Source: Serilophus lunatus (Eukaryota > Chordata > Aves > Passeriformes > Eurylaimidae). Taken from it: a DNA stretch of 64,000 nt. This document shows positions 1 through 11,844 of this stretch, in pieces. The notes beneath the pieces are model-generated. The model was given only the letters and a program-made list of their open reading frames with translations, was not told the DNA's origin and ran no database searches. The position numbers and the translations under genes were made by a program. The stretch spans positions 1,240,001 to 1,304,000 of the forward strand of contig VXBA01004389.1 in the NCBI GenBank assembly GCA_013399895.1, given 5' to 3'. How positions within the stretch are numbered: the first letter of the stretch is position 1; each line of letters begins with the position of its first letter.

Positions 1-2707
1 TTCCTGTCTCTGTTAAACACATTTCCAGAGCTGATATTCTTGTTTCCTGGGGTTCACAAGAGTGGTTCTGCTGAACTGCTTAGGTTCCTTCTCAGGCTTT
101 TAATTACATGTTTTAGATCACATGCATTCTTCACAGCTCAACTTCCACTCACCTCTTCTGACCTATTTCAGCTTATGAACAGGTTTACCTTGGCCACTGA
201 TGTAATATACAACTGCTGGAAACCTGCCTTTAGGCTATCACAGCTGACAACTCTAAAAGCGTACTTTTAGTATGAAATAAATTTTCAACTTCTCATTAGT
301 ACTTGTATTTTCTGATGACATTGCTTCTGAGCTGGTTTATTATGAATGACTATAGGAAATAGTACATAAAACAAGATTTCCAACAACCACCTGGAAATTC
401 TGACCTGCTTCTCTAGCAGTGTCCATGGAAAAAGTTTCTTAAATGGAACACTGTGCCAATCACTGCCACAGGGCACTTTTTAATGCTTACTACCAGGAAC
501 AGGATGTTCCCAAGAGATAATAATTTTTCTCCAACACTCTGAAATCATTTCTAAATAAGCAATGTCACCATGGATGCCAATCACAAATGTGCATCGTAAA
601 GATTTAATTACAAAATGACAGTTGTGTGAACTGTGCATACTGAGACAAATCCTCTCTCAGTATTCATCTCAAGCCACTGGGCTGGGTCTATTCATGGCAC
701 ACCCAGGATCTAAGCAGCAATCAGCACTATTTAGAAGCCCAGTAAGACCCTGCCTGTTCTCCCACAGAGTTCACAACCTACACAGGCAAACAGACAAACA
801 GCAAAGAGTGAGAACAAAGCTTGTGTTACAAATTAGCAATTTAGAGATTAATTTTTTTCCAAGATCATGAAGTATTTTGATGTCAAAGGTAATTACAGGC
901 CTTATAGGACACCAAAGTAAAAGACCTTTAATGAACATAGTGAAGAGGGGGTTTAAGCACCTGCTTATTTAAAGCCACACAGGGAGGTACTGCACAGAAA
1001 AGACAACTTATCTATACAGTTTGGAGAAAGAAGGAAAGCCACTTCACAGCCAGGTAAGGTCCTGTATCAGGCCTGGTAGTTCCATTAGTTTCCAGACTAA
1101 CTACAGAGTGCATCATGCCCAGTGGTATGGAAATAACACAATCCAAACATCACAGTCATTCCCACAGTCTAGACAGTCTCCTCTTGCAGGACATGCAAGC
1201 AAGTCTGATCACCAATTCCAGACTTGGAAAACTATGTCATGAGACCTTCTTTATGAAAGATCCCGTAGAATATCAAAAGATGCCTTATCACAATGCAATG
1301 GACATGAAGCCAAAACAAACAGAAAGTATGTAAAAGCAAATTCCTGACAAAACAAAAGATGAATTAAAGTTCATGAGACTGGAGTAGAAAGTGAAAAGAA
1401 AGGAAGAACCACAGTTCTCAAGTTATATGAACCTTTACAAAGTTACATAGGTTTAGCATTATTTCCTTACTATGTTTTAATTTTTCTTTTAAATCTCGGA
1501 GAGAAGTTGCAGAGAGCGACAATTATACTCTGCCAAGAGAAAAGAACAAAAAAGCTCATGGAACTTAACTGAACAAAGAATATTGGCAATTTCAAATCTT
1601 GTTCAGATGAGCTGTGACTAGTTTCCTACCTACCTGCAAAGTGTTGAGATGGAAATGGGCCAACAGTGTTTCCCAGTTTTTGCTGTCTCTCTTCTAATTC
1701 ACCCTCAAAAGACTATTTTCAGTACCTATATAAATATGTTTTATCTCTGCCCAGAGGGAACAGGATTAGACAACAGAGCCTTACCAGACTTTTTTGATGC
1801 CATGGAGCAGTTATGGATCAGGATTCCATCGAGCTGGATGCTGAACAAAAATTTGTTGCAGAAAGGAGTTTTTACTCTAACATGCACTGCTTGAGTGACT
1901 CGTCCCAAGGGTCAGCACCAACTTCATGGAACAAGCTCCAGGAAAACTGCATGCATTTGAAGAAATGAGTATTTAATGGAAGCAGCACAACTGAGCAATA
2001 TTCTTGGTACATAAATGTTGACCTTCCTTACTCAGAAACTTTCTCTCCCTTCTGGTAATACTTTCTGTCCCATTTGGGATCCAGACCCTTGGTTTGTGAA
2101 GGGATTAGGCCACATATCTCAAAAAATAGAAACCACTAGAATGATATTGAAATTCACCTTTTGATGACAACAACAAAAATGAAGAAATGAAGGACTGTGC
2201 TCCCTGTCCAGCAGTAGAAATGGTCACCTCCCCCCATGGAGGGGATTAGACTGAGATGAAGCTGAGGAATTGGTATTTCCAAACCATTTCATTCTCTCTG
2301 CCTTGCTTTAGCTATACTAATTCAGTATAGCCCAATTCAGTACTGAGCCCAAATTGCCATGAAGATACTGTAACGCATCCCACAGAACCACCAGAAGAGC
2401 TGATCCCAATGTGGAAACATCAGGAAAAGGGTGGAATTGCTGCAATAGGTATTGGAAGCAGTTTTGAAACAGCTGACTCAAATCAGTAAGAAAAGTTTTT
2501 ATTTGGTCTTAGAAGTGATCCTACATGATTTAAGAGTAAAGCCTGAAAATATTAGAAAAGAGGTTCATTTAAAAAAACAAGTATGAAGCAAGTCTTAAGA
2601 AGATGGATTTTTCTCTGTTCTCCAAACTAACACTGGAAACAGACCTTTAACAGTAATAATTGCAGATAGTTGTTATAAATTCTACAGTACCAGTTTAACC
2701 ACTGTCC

Positions 2708-2774
2708 ATAAAAAAACCCTGAACCAAAACAAACAAAAAAAACCCCAAGCAAACACCTAAGAAAAAAAAAAAAG
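2708..2774. repeat. A-rich low-complexity tract
   Basis: Interrupted A and AC-rich sequence ending in a run of twelve or more A. It does not carry a recognisable retrotransposon body upstream, so I call it simple A-rich sequence and not a processed-copy tail. Confidence 0.8.
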
Positions 2775-3639
2775 GTACTTCTTTTACTTCTTGCAATACA
2801 CTAATTTCCCCAGCTACTTTGACAAAAAAGTTGTAACACCAAGTACACCACAGTAGTTTCACTACTATTAATCTTTATAAATATACCTTCCTTGTTTGCA
2901 TAAAATTCAAACTATTGGCCCAGTACACCTTTTCTCTTCAGACCCTGTGACTAATACTACCTTACCTGAGATCCCTTTCTTGCAAGAGATAAAACCAGAC
3001 CATAAATGTTCTGCCTTTTCAGCCTGCAGATCAGTGGCTCTATTCAGGTCATCATTGCAAAAATATTAACCCACTGAGTGTGTGGCTTACTCAAGCCAAC
3101 TCCTGCCATGGCCTGGAGGAGCACAGGATTGCAGAGCTTAACCTTTGATATGAAAATGGCTGCAATTCACTGTTATTAGTGCATGGGCACATCACTCCTC
3201 TCAGGCAGTGAGGTATTGCCTAGAGCAGGATACATCTGCTTCTAGTCATAAAGCAGGATTTGCTTCACGCTGGAACCAACTGCCACTCTGATATTCCACA
3301 CACCCATAGATGCTATGAGACTGCATGTGCCCTTTCTGTACTTACACATCCCCTGCCTTTGTCATCTATAAATGGCAATTTCTACTGGAGGGCAGTTTAG
3401 CTGATGACATGCTTTCTACAGATTGCCCCTGTTTTACTTTCAAACATTATATAAACGCATTTTGATGTTTTGGTGCAGTTTTTTTATTTTAATGCTCAGT
3501 GATTTTTACATAATTCTGTTTGACTTTTTTATTTTTTTATGTCAACTAAATACTTTGCAGCAGCTTTGCTGAAGAGACAAGACCATTTCAGCGAGTTCCA
3601 GCTGAGGGGCAAAACTTATTTCTGCTCCTTTGGATATAG

Positions 3640-3880
3640 CGCTGGTCTTTCCGTGCCGGTAACTACGACAAGCAGAACAAATCCCACCAAAACTGCGGAC
3701 GGAGCCCCGCTCCCTTTGGAACGGCGAGTACCAGGAGCCCCTTCCCAGGCCCGGAGCTTTTCCCGTGGCTGCAGCGCCCTCTCCCGGGAGCGCCCGACCA
3801 CGACCCAGCCGCGCTCACCCGACTGCTCCCGCATCGCGAACAGAGAAGAAAGCCTTCGCAACTATTTCTGATGGAATTTG
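3640..3880 (-). promoter_or_regulatory. Small CpG-rich patch, possible alternative first exon
   Basis: About 240 bp stands out from AT-rich surroundings by high GC and many CpGs (for example AACGGCGAGT, GGGAGCGCCC, GCCGCGCTCACCC, ATCGCGAAC). On the minus strand it contains an ATG (3834-3832) in the context GCGATGCGG followed by MREQSG and a donor-like site CGG|GTGAGC (GT at 3818-3817). That layout resembles a short first coding exon at a weak CpG promoter, on the same strand as the gene and downstream of the exon at 10359-10422. No protein family is recognisable in so few codons. The frames reading through the patch on either strand resemble nothing I know. A decayed CpG island or a GC-rich enhancer is equally possible. 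Confidence 0.35.
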
Positions 3881-5008
3881 GTGAACGAACCGGACGCAGG
3901 AATTAATTAACCAGGCAAGAGTAACCCATGCTTTGAAGGGCAGCCGGCTCTGAGCAGCGGCAGTCAGGCTCTCATTGGAAAATGACTATTGAAAGATTTA
4001 AGTCATAGAGAACCCTAGGTTCATAAAAGCCCTACAGTACAAAACCTAAAAATATCTACCTCTTTGCAAATTTGAAGCAAACGACAAAAAATACCCGGGG
4101 CACAAGGTTTTATTTTAAAACGACTGAAGATAAAACTGCAAAATTGTGAATGAGGACATTTGGCCTAATGAAGTATGAACAACTAATGAGGTCCAGAAGC
4201 ATTAAACTAGGCTTGTAAAGAATTTCAATAATCATTATGGATGCTAAAACTACTACTAATGTCACTGAGTTTCCATAAGGGCAGTATGATGTAGTTTCTC
4301 AGAAAAAGGAGCCAGACAGGATGGCTAGCTGTGTATAAATACACAGCTTCACAGAGAGGGCAGCACAAGGGTCAGATTGCTTCTTTCTAGTTTAGGATAT
4401 TTAATATTCAAAGAGACGTTTCAAAACTACCACTTTGCCTCTCTCTCTACTGCTTTCTAATTAAAGCACAGATAGATGCTTTCACAGATGTAAAGACCCA
4501 GAAGTTAGGAAAGACAATTTAGCCTTTCCTATCTACTCTTTAACACTTCATTTATTACTAAATATCCTCTATTTTTAAATGACCCGGGTGCTTCTGCAAC
4601 AACAGCCTTCGTTGCTGCCGGAGGCGATCCCAGAGATTCATCACACCGGTGACAGCCAGCGCCTCTGCACTCGTGGCACTACATTGTGCTGCCATCTGTA
4701 AGACCTCAGCTCAAGAGCAACCTCAGGATTCAATCCCTGCTCCATTAAAAAACAAGGTACATAGTGCAGATGTGAGGAACTGGGCCTATGAGCACTCTGA
4801 GCTGCTCCTGTTCGGAGGGCTCCCTGCTAGCTGATTAATGGGGCAGCATTAATACCAGCTGCAGTGCTGAACACAGAGCTGGGATGGTGGCCTGAGACTC
4901 AGTGCCCTGGCAGAGCTGAGAGCCAGGAAGAGTAAATGTGGTTCCCAGGAGAGGCACAATTTCCCACAATTATGGGCTGACTCTGTAACTGTGCATCTTC
5001 AGCTTCCT

Positions 5009-5049
5009 GGAGAAAAAAAAAAAGAAAAAGGAAAAGAAAAAAAAGATGG
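5009..5049. repeat. Polypurine (A/G) tract
   Basis: About 40 bases of A and G only, mostly A runs split by single G. It produces the Lys/Glu-rich chance frame in this area. Confidence 0.9.
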
Positions 5050-6432
5050 GGATCTGGCTTTCTATGTTCAACTTCATTTCACTCAGTTCAACAAACAACC
5101 ATCAAGTCGGGGTCTGATCTTCTCTTTCTTCTCACCAAAAACTAGCACACACATTAAAAGCCTGAATTTGAGGGAAAGAGCAAAAAACTGAAATTACAAA
5201 AAAAAACCCACGGGAGTTTGGAAAGCTGAGAATTTGGTCAGTCTTTCTACTGATTTAAAAAAAAAAATTCAGTCAAGACCTTTTCTACACTTCAACACAT
5301 TCATCTCCATGTCAACTTTCCAGTTTAGCAGTGCATGATGAGAAAAGCTGATTACAACTTCAGTTTCAATCTGGAAAACAGACTGGTTTGCACTTCCCAT
5401 GGTTTTGTAAAAGGCAGTTACGTATATCTAAACATATCACTTTTAAGAAAGTTGTAACAAGCAGAAGTGACTCAGTTCCTTGTAATAACGGGACATCTTA
5501 CTGACACTGTGAGTTTTTCCATGCCTTTTCTTTTTACTTCTTCCACTCTTTATTTAAAAACTTGCAGTCTCCACTGTTTTACTGCAAAAACTGTTTGTAA
5601 AGCAAGAAATGTGCTGATCGAATCAAAACTCATTAATATAACTTGTTTTTCCATTATTAGCACCATCTGATCCTGTTGAAAGCCTTAACCAGGGCTTTAA
5701 TTTTTCCACAGAGAGCTTTAAATTAATTAGTGGTTTACATGCTAACAAAGAATCTGATACATTCATAAATCAATCTAATGCAGAAGGATTACCAGAGGGT
5801 GGAACCCTATTCACTGGGGACCTCACATTCACTTAACATGGTGGGTTTTTAACAAAAGGGTGCAGGTGTGGAATAGACGGGTACCAGGAAGAGCCCATGA
5901 TAATCACTTTGCATCACTTAAAGACGCAGCAGGACACATAGTAAATCAGAGCCTCGGGCCCACCCTAAGTGAAACCCATGTAGATACAAAAGGCAATATC
6001 ATCCCACTTTAACCTTCATAGCTAAATTGCCAGAGTGGTACAATTCCTTTTATGTAGGTTACAGGCCACTGAACTAATGGAAAATAGAGTTGAATCAAAG
6101 GACTTGGATGGGAAGTACAAACTAATAAAACTGTCTAGCATACATGTACATAAAGGTATCAAATAATAAATGCAACATTTTTTCTGGCTAGTTATTAAAT
6201 TAATCCAAGTTATTAAAACATGATATAACTGTGTATACTTTTGGTTAATTTCAGGCTTTTAAACTATTTTCTGCTAACACAACACTTACTCTGCCATGAA
6301 AACTCTGCCATGTAAGTGGGGCAGCATTTTGCTCATTTTTTTCTAACCTGGCACTGTTCACCTTTAAGAAAATTAAAAAAAAAAAGATCACGTTTCCTGG
6401 TTATATTCTGTGTCCAAAGGTCTAAAGTCATA

Positions 6433-6498
6433 GACTTAAAAAAATAAAAAACATACTTTTATGACTAAAAAAATAAAAACCATACTTTTATGACTAAA
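6433..6498. repeat. Tandem duplication of a ~30-bp A-rich unit
   Basis: Two adjacent copies (6433-6462, 30 bp, and 6463-6491, 29 bp) share the pattern GACT then A-rich DNA then CATACTTTTAT, followed by a partial third copy GACTAAA. The copies differ by one indel and one substitution, so the duplication is fairly recent. No coding frame is involved. Confidence 0.9.
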
Positions 6499-7963
6499 GC
6501 GGTTTTAAGTCTTTACTCTGTTTTGAAATAAATTTGTGATCTGCTTTGAAAGCTGCTTATTTTAATAATGGGATCTCTGTCACCACAGACACCTGCACAG
6601 TCCCCATCAAATGCAGTAAGAACTGTACACAGACAAACTGATTGTCTCCTTTTCCTTTCCAAAGTGGTAAAGTATCCTTGATGAGTCAAAAGAGACATGA
6701 CTAAGAAAATCGTGAAAATGCACACTATGAAATTAAAAACCAAGAGTGATGAGAAGAGACAAACAGTAATTCTGGCTCTGTGCTGCTTAAATTTTCAGGA
6801 GATGCATTGACAGTAAGTAATTCTGAATTTTGATAATGAATAATCAATATTTACTGATGGTGGCTCATAAAGAAACCTGAGCAACTGTCAGTTATTCAGT
6901 CTGAATTGTTCAGATGTCCTAATTACAGTAAATCATAAATACATATTTACTCAATCTAATATATGAGGTATCAGATTTTCCATACAATCATATGAAAAAA
7001 CATATTAGAGATTATTTGTATATATTTGGTGATAAATATTTATCTTGAAATGAAGCGTCTTCATTTAATCCTTTCCACTACCTTCCAGTAACAAATCAGT
7101 CATGAAAAATGTAACTCCGGACATATTAAAAGCCCATCTCTCTTTTGGGAAGCACTGTGGTGCCCACACACTGCACTCATCATACACTGCCTGATCTCCA
7201 GCCTCAGTTGAAGTGTCCTCACAAAACCATCTCACAAACATGCATTTCATCATCACTCACCAGATGTCATTCATACAGATGTTAAAAAAATGTTTGAGCG
7301 AAGATACTACAGTTTAAGTAGTTTCTACAGCTCATGCTTTGTATTTATTAGTTGATTCATTGATTTTATGTGTGCCCACCTTGCTGCAGCAGCTCCTCTG
7401 ACGGTAGGTGAAGCCATGCAGGAAGGACAGGGAAATCCCACTGCACCACATGTCCTTCCAGCACACTAGTGGCAGGGCAGCACACACAGGGACAGAGCAC
7501 ACATTCCCTGCTCACTGACTGTGCTCACCCTAAAAATGAGTGCAGTTTACATAATGTGGTCACTTCTTACCCTCGAGACCTATCTGCAACAGCAAAACCC
7601 AAACAACGTGCTGTTTTTTGTGATTTTTTTTCTGAGAAGCAGGAAATGCTGGAGGGTATTAAATGAGGTGCCATCCTGCAAAAGGCTTGTGCGATGATTT
7701 GCACGGTTCCAGGGAAGCAGGGCAGCGGTGTGGCAGCACAGCTCATCATCCTCCCTGCCAAGCTTCATGTCTGCTGTAAGAAATGCTCTCCATGAGGCTG
7801 AGCAAGGCACTGAAGGTGGCATGTGCTGTCACCTGCACTCTTCCCAAATAAAGGAGTCAGTTCCTTGAAAACCTTCATGCCAATCTAACTAGCACAACAA
7901 ACAAAAAGAAAATGGGAGCAAGTAACGGCGATTAGCTAATTAGTGATTAAATAAAGCCGTGGC

Positions 7964-8028
7964 CTGTCACCGGCAGGGAGGCTGCGGGTGGTGCCATCCC
8001 TTTGATCCAGAGTCGCAGCCGGTGACAG
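7964..8028. repeat. Inverted repeat with 11-bp perfect arms
   Basis: CTGTCACCGGC at 7964-7974 is the exact reverse complement of GCCGGTGACAG at 8018-8028, with 43 bp between. It sits in a locally GC-rich patch. An RNA from either strand could fold, but the long loop makes it a weak hairpin, and no gene is associated. Confidence 0.75.
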
Positions 8029-10358
8029 CACAGCAAAGGCCCTCGGGCATCCTATGGCTGGCTGGTACCACGGCCCAGCCTCCTCCTGCCAGCCCCAGGG
8101 GATTCCCTGCTGTCTCCAGGGGATGTCCATCACACCAAAAAGAGCAGCACATGGTCTTTGGCACCCTGCGGGCAGGCTGCTGGCAGCCAGCACTTCTCCA
8201 GAGGAAGCCAAGCTGTTTGCCAAAGGCTTGCTTGCTCAGAATCCCTTGCTGAAATTTCGTTATGAATGTTTGTATTTGCCCCAAACCCAGTATGTGCAGG
8301 AGGGTCCTTGCTGCACGCCCTGGGAACACAGCTACGTGATTTACTTCACTTCATCTCTGGCCTCCCCTGTGTTCAAATACTCCAGCCCCTGGACTCACTG
8401 CCCTTGTACTGCTCACAGCCCAGCAAGTTCATTAATGTTAATTAATGACTGCTGTGTTTCATATTAAAATCACCAGTTCTGAGCTCTGAGACACAAAGAA
8501 CTTTCCATACATCAACTGCTTCAAAGCAATTGTCTACAGGCACACTCGCCCTCAGCTCTAGTTCCAGAATAATTGTGGATATTACCCCTCAGGGAAGAGG
8601 AGAAAAACTGCCCACCATTTACCTTAAGGGAAGATGGCACCCCCACAGAGCTACCTGTCAGCTCCTAAGGGGTTACAACACTTGGCCTCTCAACAAATTA
8701 TGCAAAATTACAATTTACACCCTGCTTAGCAGGGAGATGTGATCAATCCCACAAGCCCGCAGTGAAAGGCACAAGAAGTGTCTGACACTCAGGAGATGAG
8801 ACTACAAGTAGGCACACATACCAAAAGCCTAACCAGCTATAGCAGGTTAATCAGTATTGCTCATTTCATAAAGTCTTGGATTATCCCACTAAGTATATTT
8901 TACACTCAATATATTATATTATTGCTATGCCTCCAAGGGAATGCTAGTTAAAAAAAAAAATAAAGGAAATATTTCAAATTGCGTAAACATTTCTTCACAG
9001 ATTTTGACATTTATTTACACTGAAAAGTAAAATGCAATTGCAAATCAAATGCCTGATCTTTGCCATTCTTCCTCAGGCAAAATTCCTCCTGGAGGCAGAA
9101 GGAGTTTCATCTCAGCCACAGACTCTTGGATTGCAGCTTAACCTGATAAAAGTTTGTTTCTCAGTTCCTCCAGGACTTCTGTGCCCATGCAGACACATTA
9201 CCCACTGTCCAGGCTTCCTGACTGCTTAAACTCCATCTCAAAGTCTTCTTGTGACCAACGCAGCCACGCTGCAGACCCCAGGGCAGGCACACTGAGGTGG
9301 TGCCTAACCAAACCCCTCTCATCTCCTTCCCTTCTTTACAAGGCATTCAGAGCTCATTCAGAACCCCTGTCCTAGCAGAGTCCCCTAAAGGCATTCCCCC
9401 CTTTTTGGGGCCATGGTGAAAGCACTAGATTCAGAACCAGTTACTCCTACCTGTCACTTAGGTCCCTTCAAACCTCACATTGTATTAATCGCTAATGATT
9501 TATAAAATGCACTCACTGGAGGCAGGTGGGATTTTAAGGATCCTGCATCACACAGCTCATAGAGCGTCCACTCCCTAGAGACCTTCTACAGCTGCTCCCC
9601 ACCAAGTTAAACAAAGCCGGGACCAAGTTCTTCCACAACCAACTATGCAACTCACTCAGATCAGTAGCAGTTCACAAGTATGTTCAGGGGGACTTGTTTG
9701 GATTTAAAGGTTTTTGAATGAGTCTACTTTAACCCATGGAAGCTTAAGACATTTTATCTGAAGACAGGGACATACAAACTCCTTAACAGATGGGAACAGT
9801 TCCTTAGATATTAAGTAATTAAGCACACTCAGCACATGTTGGCTCCTAATGAAAATTGTTCTGAAGAGATAAGGCCCTCTATAAATTGAGGTTTGTGGTT
9901 AACCAAAAATCTGCCATTTCATCTTTTTCTCACAAGGCTAATCTCATGAACTGCTATGTGAAAAATGAAGATACAAAGAACATTTCAAGATTTACAAAAT
10001 TATCAGATTGAGGGTTTTTTTAAGCTCCCGTGCTTGTGTTCTTCCATTTTTTTGTAGTTGGCTAAGATTTAATGGGCAAGTAAATACACCACATTTTGAT
10101 CTGAAATTGCCTTTCCACGCTTGACTTGCTTCCAGTTACAGCAGGAAAAGGAAACAGTTTTTCTTTACCATGGCTTTTCCAAAGAAGCCAAGGTAGAGCC
10201 TTGAGTTTGCTTGCATTGATGAATACATCGTAGACAACCCTTCGTTATGTCTGAGACACAGCTTAATGCTCCGCTGACCACCATCAGCAAGACCAAACAT
10301 ACCTAAGGCCTGAGGCAGTAAGACAAGAATTTCAAAGCAGTGAGTAGCTGTAGCTTAC

Positions 10359-10422
10359 CATGGCTCCTTCGGTCTTACTCTGTGCGACCTCCCGCTGCAG
10401 CCGAGCCACAGACAGCTTCTCC
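10359..10422 (-). CDS. NCKAP5: NCKAP5 N-terminal coding exon (64 nt)
   Basis: Minus-strand exon of 64 nt. Its first G completes the Arg codon begun in the exon at 50117-50190. It then encodes 21 codons, EKLSVARLQREVAQSKTEGA followed by Met, and ends in phase 0. The acceptor is CTTTTCTTTCCGTAG (AG at 10424-10423), with a possible branch site CTCAC at 10445-10441. The donor is ATG|GTAAGC (GT at 10358-10357), close to consensus. The joined product WREKLSVARLQREVAQ continues the same amphipathic helix and matches my memory of the NCKAP5 N terminus, where a segment beginning HEKLIHELEEER follows. I did not find that next exon between 1 and 10358, so it probably lies beyond the left edge. Two exons that agree in phase, strand, order and family, each with its own splice signals, make chance unlikely. 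Nothing here shows the gene is broken. Confidence 0.88.
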
Positions 10423-11820
10423 CTACGGAAAGAAAAGCACGTGAGTAGCAGTTCATTTTTCACCGTTGGAGGGAATGCAGTGCTTCCCCACTGGGGTGGA
10501 ATTCCTGCACATCACTTGGGTAACCCTCCTGGCAGGCCCCTCTCTCCTCCCCTGTTCCTCTGCAATATTTAGTGGATGCATTATTGTTTCATTTAGTGGC
10601 ACTTTGACAGAGCTGTCAATAAATCAACTGAATCCAAACATCATTTGCTCCATTCAAACAACAAAGTAGCTCATCATGCTGGCGATATGGAAACAGACTG
10701 TGCAAATCAGATTGTGTTATTTATTTTCCTATAGCCTTGCACATCAGCTTTATTCTGCACCCTATTAACATAAGCCAGAAGGCTGTTGGATCATCAATAA
10801 ATATATGCATAAATTTGAAATTAAAACAATCTATTCTATACCTAAATATAGTGTGCTGCATTTTGCAACTACTGAATTATTAGATTATTTTAATTAGCCT
10901 TTTTTCATACAAGATCCTTATCCAAATGTTTGGCTCGACTCAAGCAACAGTTAATTTGCTTAATTAAGGATTTGGCAATCAGAACACACTTCCAAGTACA
11001 CTAAAAAGTTGTGAGAAAGGAATGAAAAATAGAGTTTAGCATACGTAGAAAAGATATTTTCACAGTGTATGGACTGGGGAAGCACAGCACTTATTAAGTA
11101 TGTGAACTGCAAAACCTAGACAGTGGAAGGTGGTGCAGGAACCACTGTAGGAGGGGTATGGGAAGACAGGAATTTGCTCTGGAAGGTCAGGAAAGCAGAA
11201 AATACTTCAGAGAACAAATGGGACTTAAGCAACCCACTGTAGTTTTAAAATGTTCCATTATCAAATTTGAAATTTTCTCATTTACTTACATTTTGCCCAG
11301 AACTTTTACCAGGACTTATTGGAAAGAAAGACCTGAGCCACACCAGCACAGTATCCTGGCACTAACCTGGGGACATATAAAAAAATCTCTGCCCCAGTGA
11401 CTACTCAGTGTAATGCCAAGGTAAGAGTGCCAGTGGCTCAGGCATGATGACATGGACCTGGTCAGCCAGTGTCTGTTTGAGGGCTGGCAGGACTGGCCTT
11501 GCACCACTGGCAAAGGGCTCCAGCCATAAGCCTACCGGTCATGACATTGGGCTTTCTTGAGACATTTTGAGTTAGGAAAAAAAGCCTTCCTGCTCTGCAC
11601 TGCATGGAAGTAGAAACTCTTGAAATCACACAGCCATATCTCCCAGCTCTCACAGCAGAGAAGAGCAGGGGCTGGAAACTCCATCCCCCAAAAACCTGCA
11701 AAGGTACCAAGCCAGAATAGAGGGAAGACCCAGGCTCTGTAACTGCTCTTGTCATTGACTGGTCACTCTCATTCAGCATGAAAAAATAACTGCTCTACGT
11801 TATCTTATTCCCAACCTTGC

Positions 11821-11844
11821 AAAAAAAAGAAAAAAAAAAAAAAG
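11821..11844. repeat. Poly(A) tract
   Basis: A run of A broken by a single G. There is no recognisable retroposed gene upstream. Confidence 0.85.

Larger units (their letters stand above)
1..10358 (-). other. NCKAP5: Downstream NCKAP5 intron, partial
   Basis: This is the 5' part of the intron that follows the exon at 10359-10422 on the minus strand. Its acceptor is outside the window. It holds the CpG-rich patch at about 3.64-3.88 kb, A-rich low-complexity tracts near 2.7 and 5.0 kb, a tandem duplication at 6.43 kb and an inverted repeat at 7.96-8.03 kb. The region 7.9-8.4 kb is relatively GC-rich and open in several frames on both strands, but no frame resembles a protein family. I see no further exon. 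Confidence 0.65.

Noticed and set aside
7380..7415. Plus-strand donor-like site GACGGTAGGTGAAG after a CAG-rich stretch
   Set aside because: There is no open exon with a matching acceptor, and the only supported gene is on the other strand.
8054..8467. 137-codon frame in the GC-rich patch near 8 kb
   Set aside because: Several frames on both strands are open here, the translation is low in similarity to anything known, and it lies in an intron on the opposite strand to the gene.
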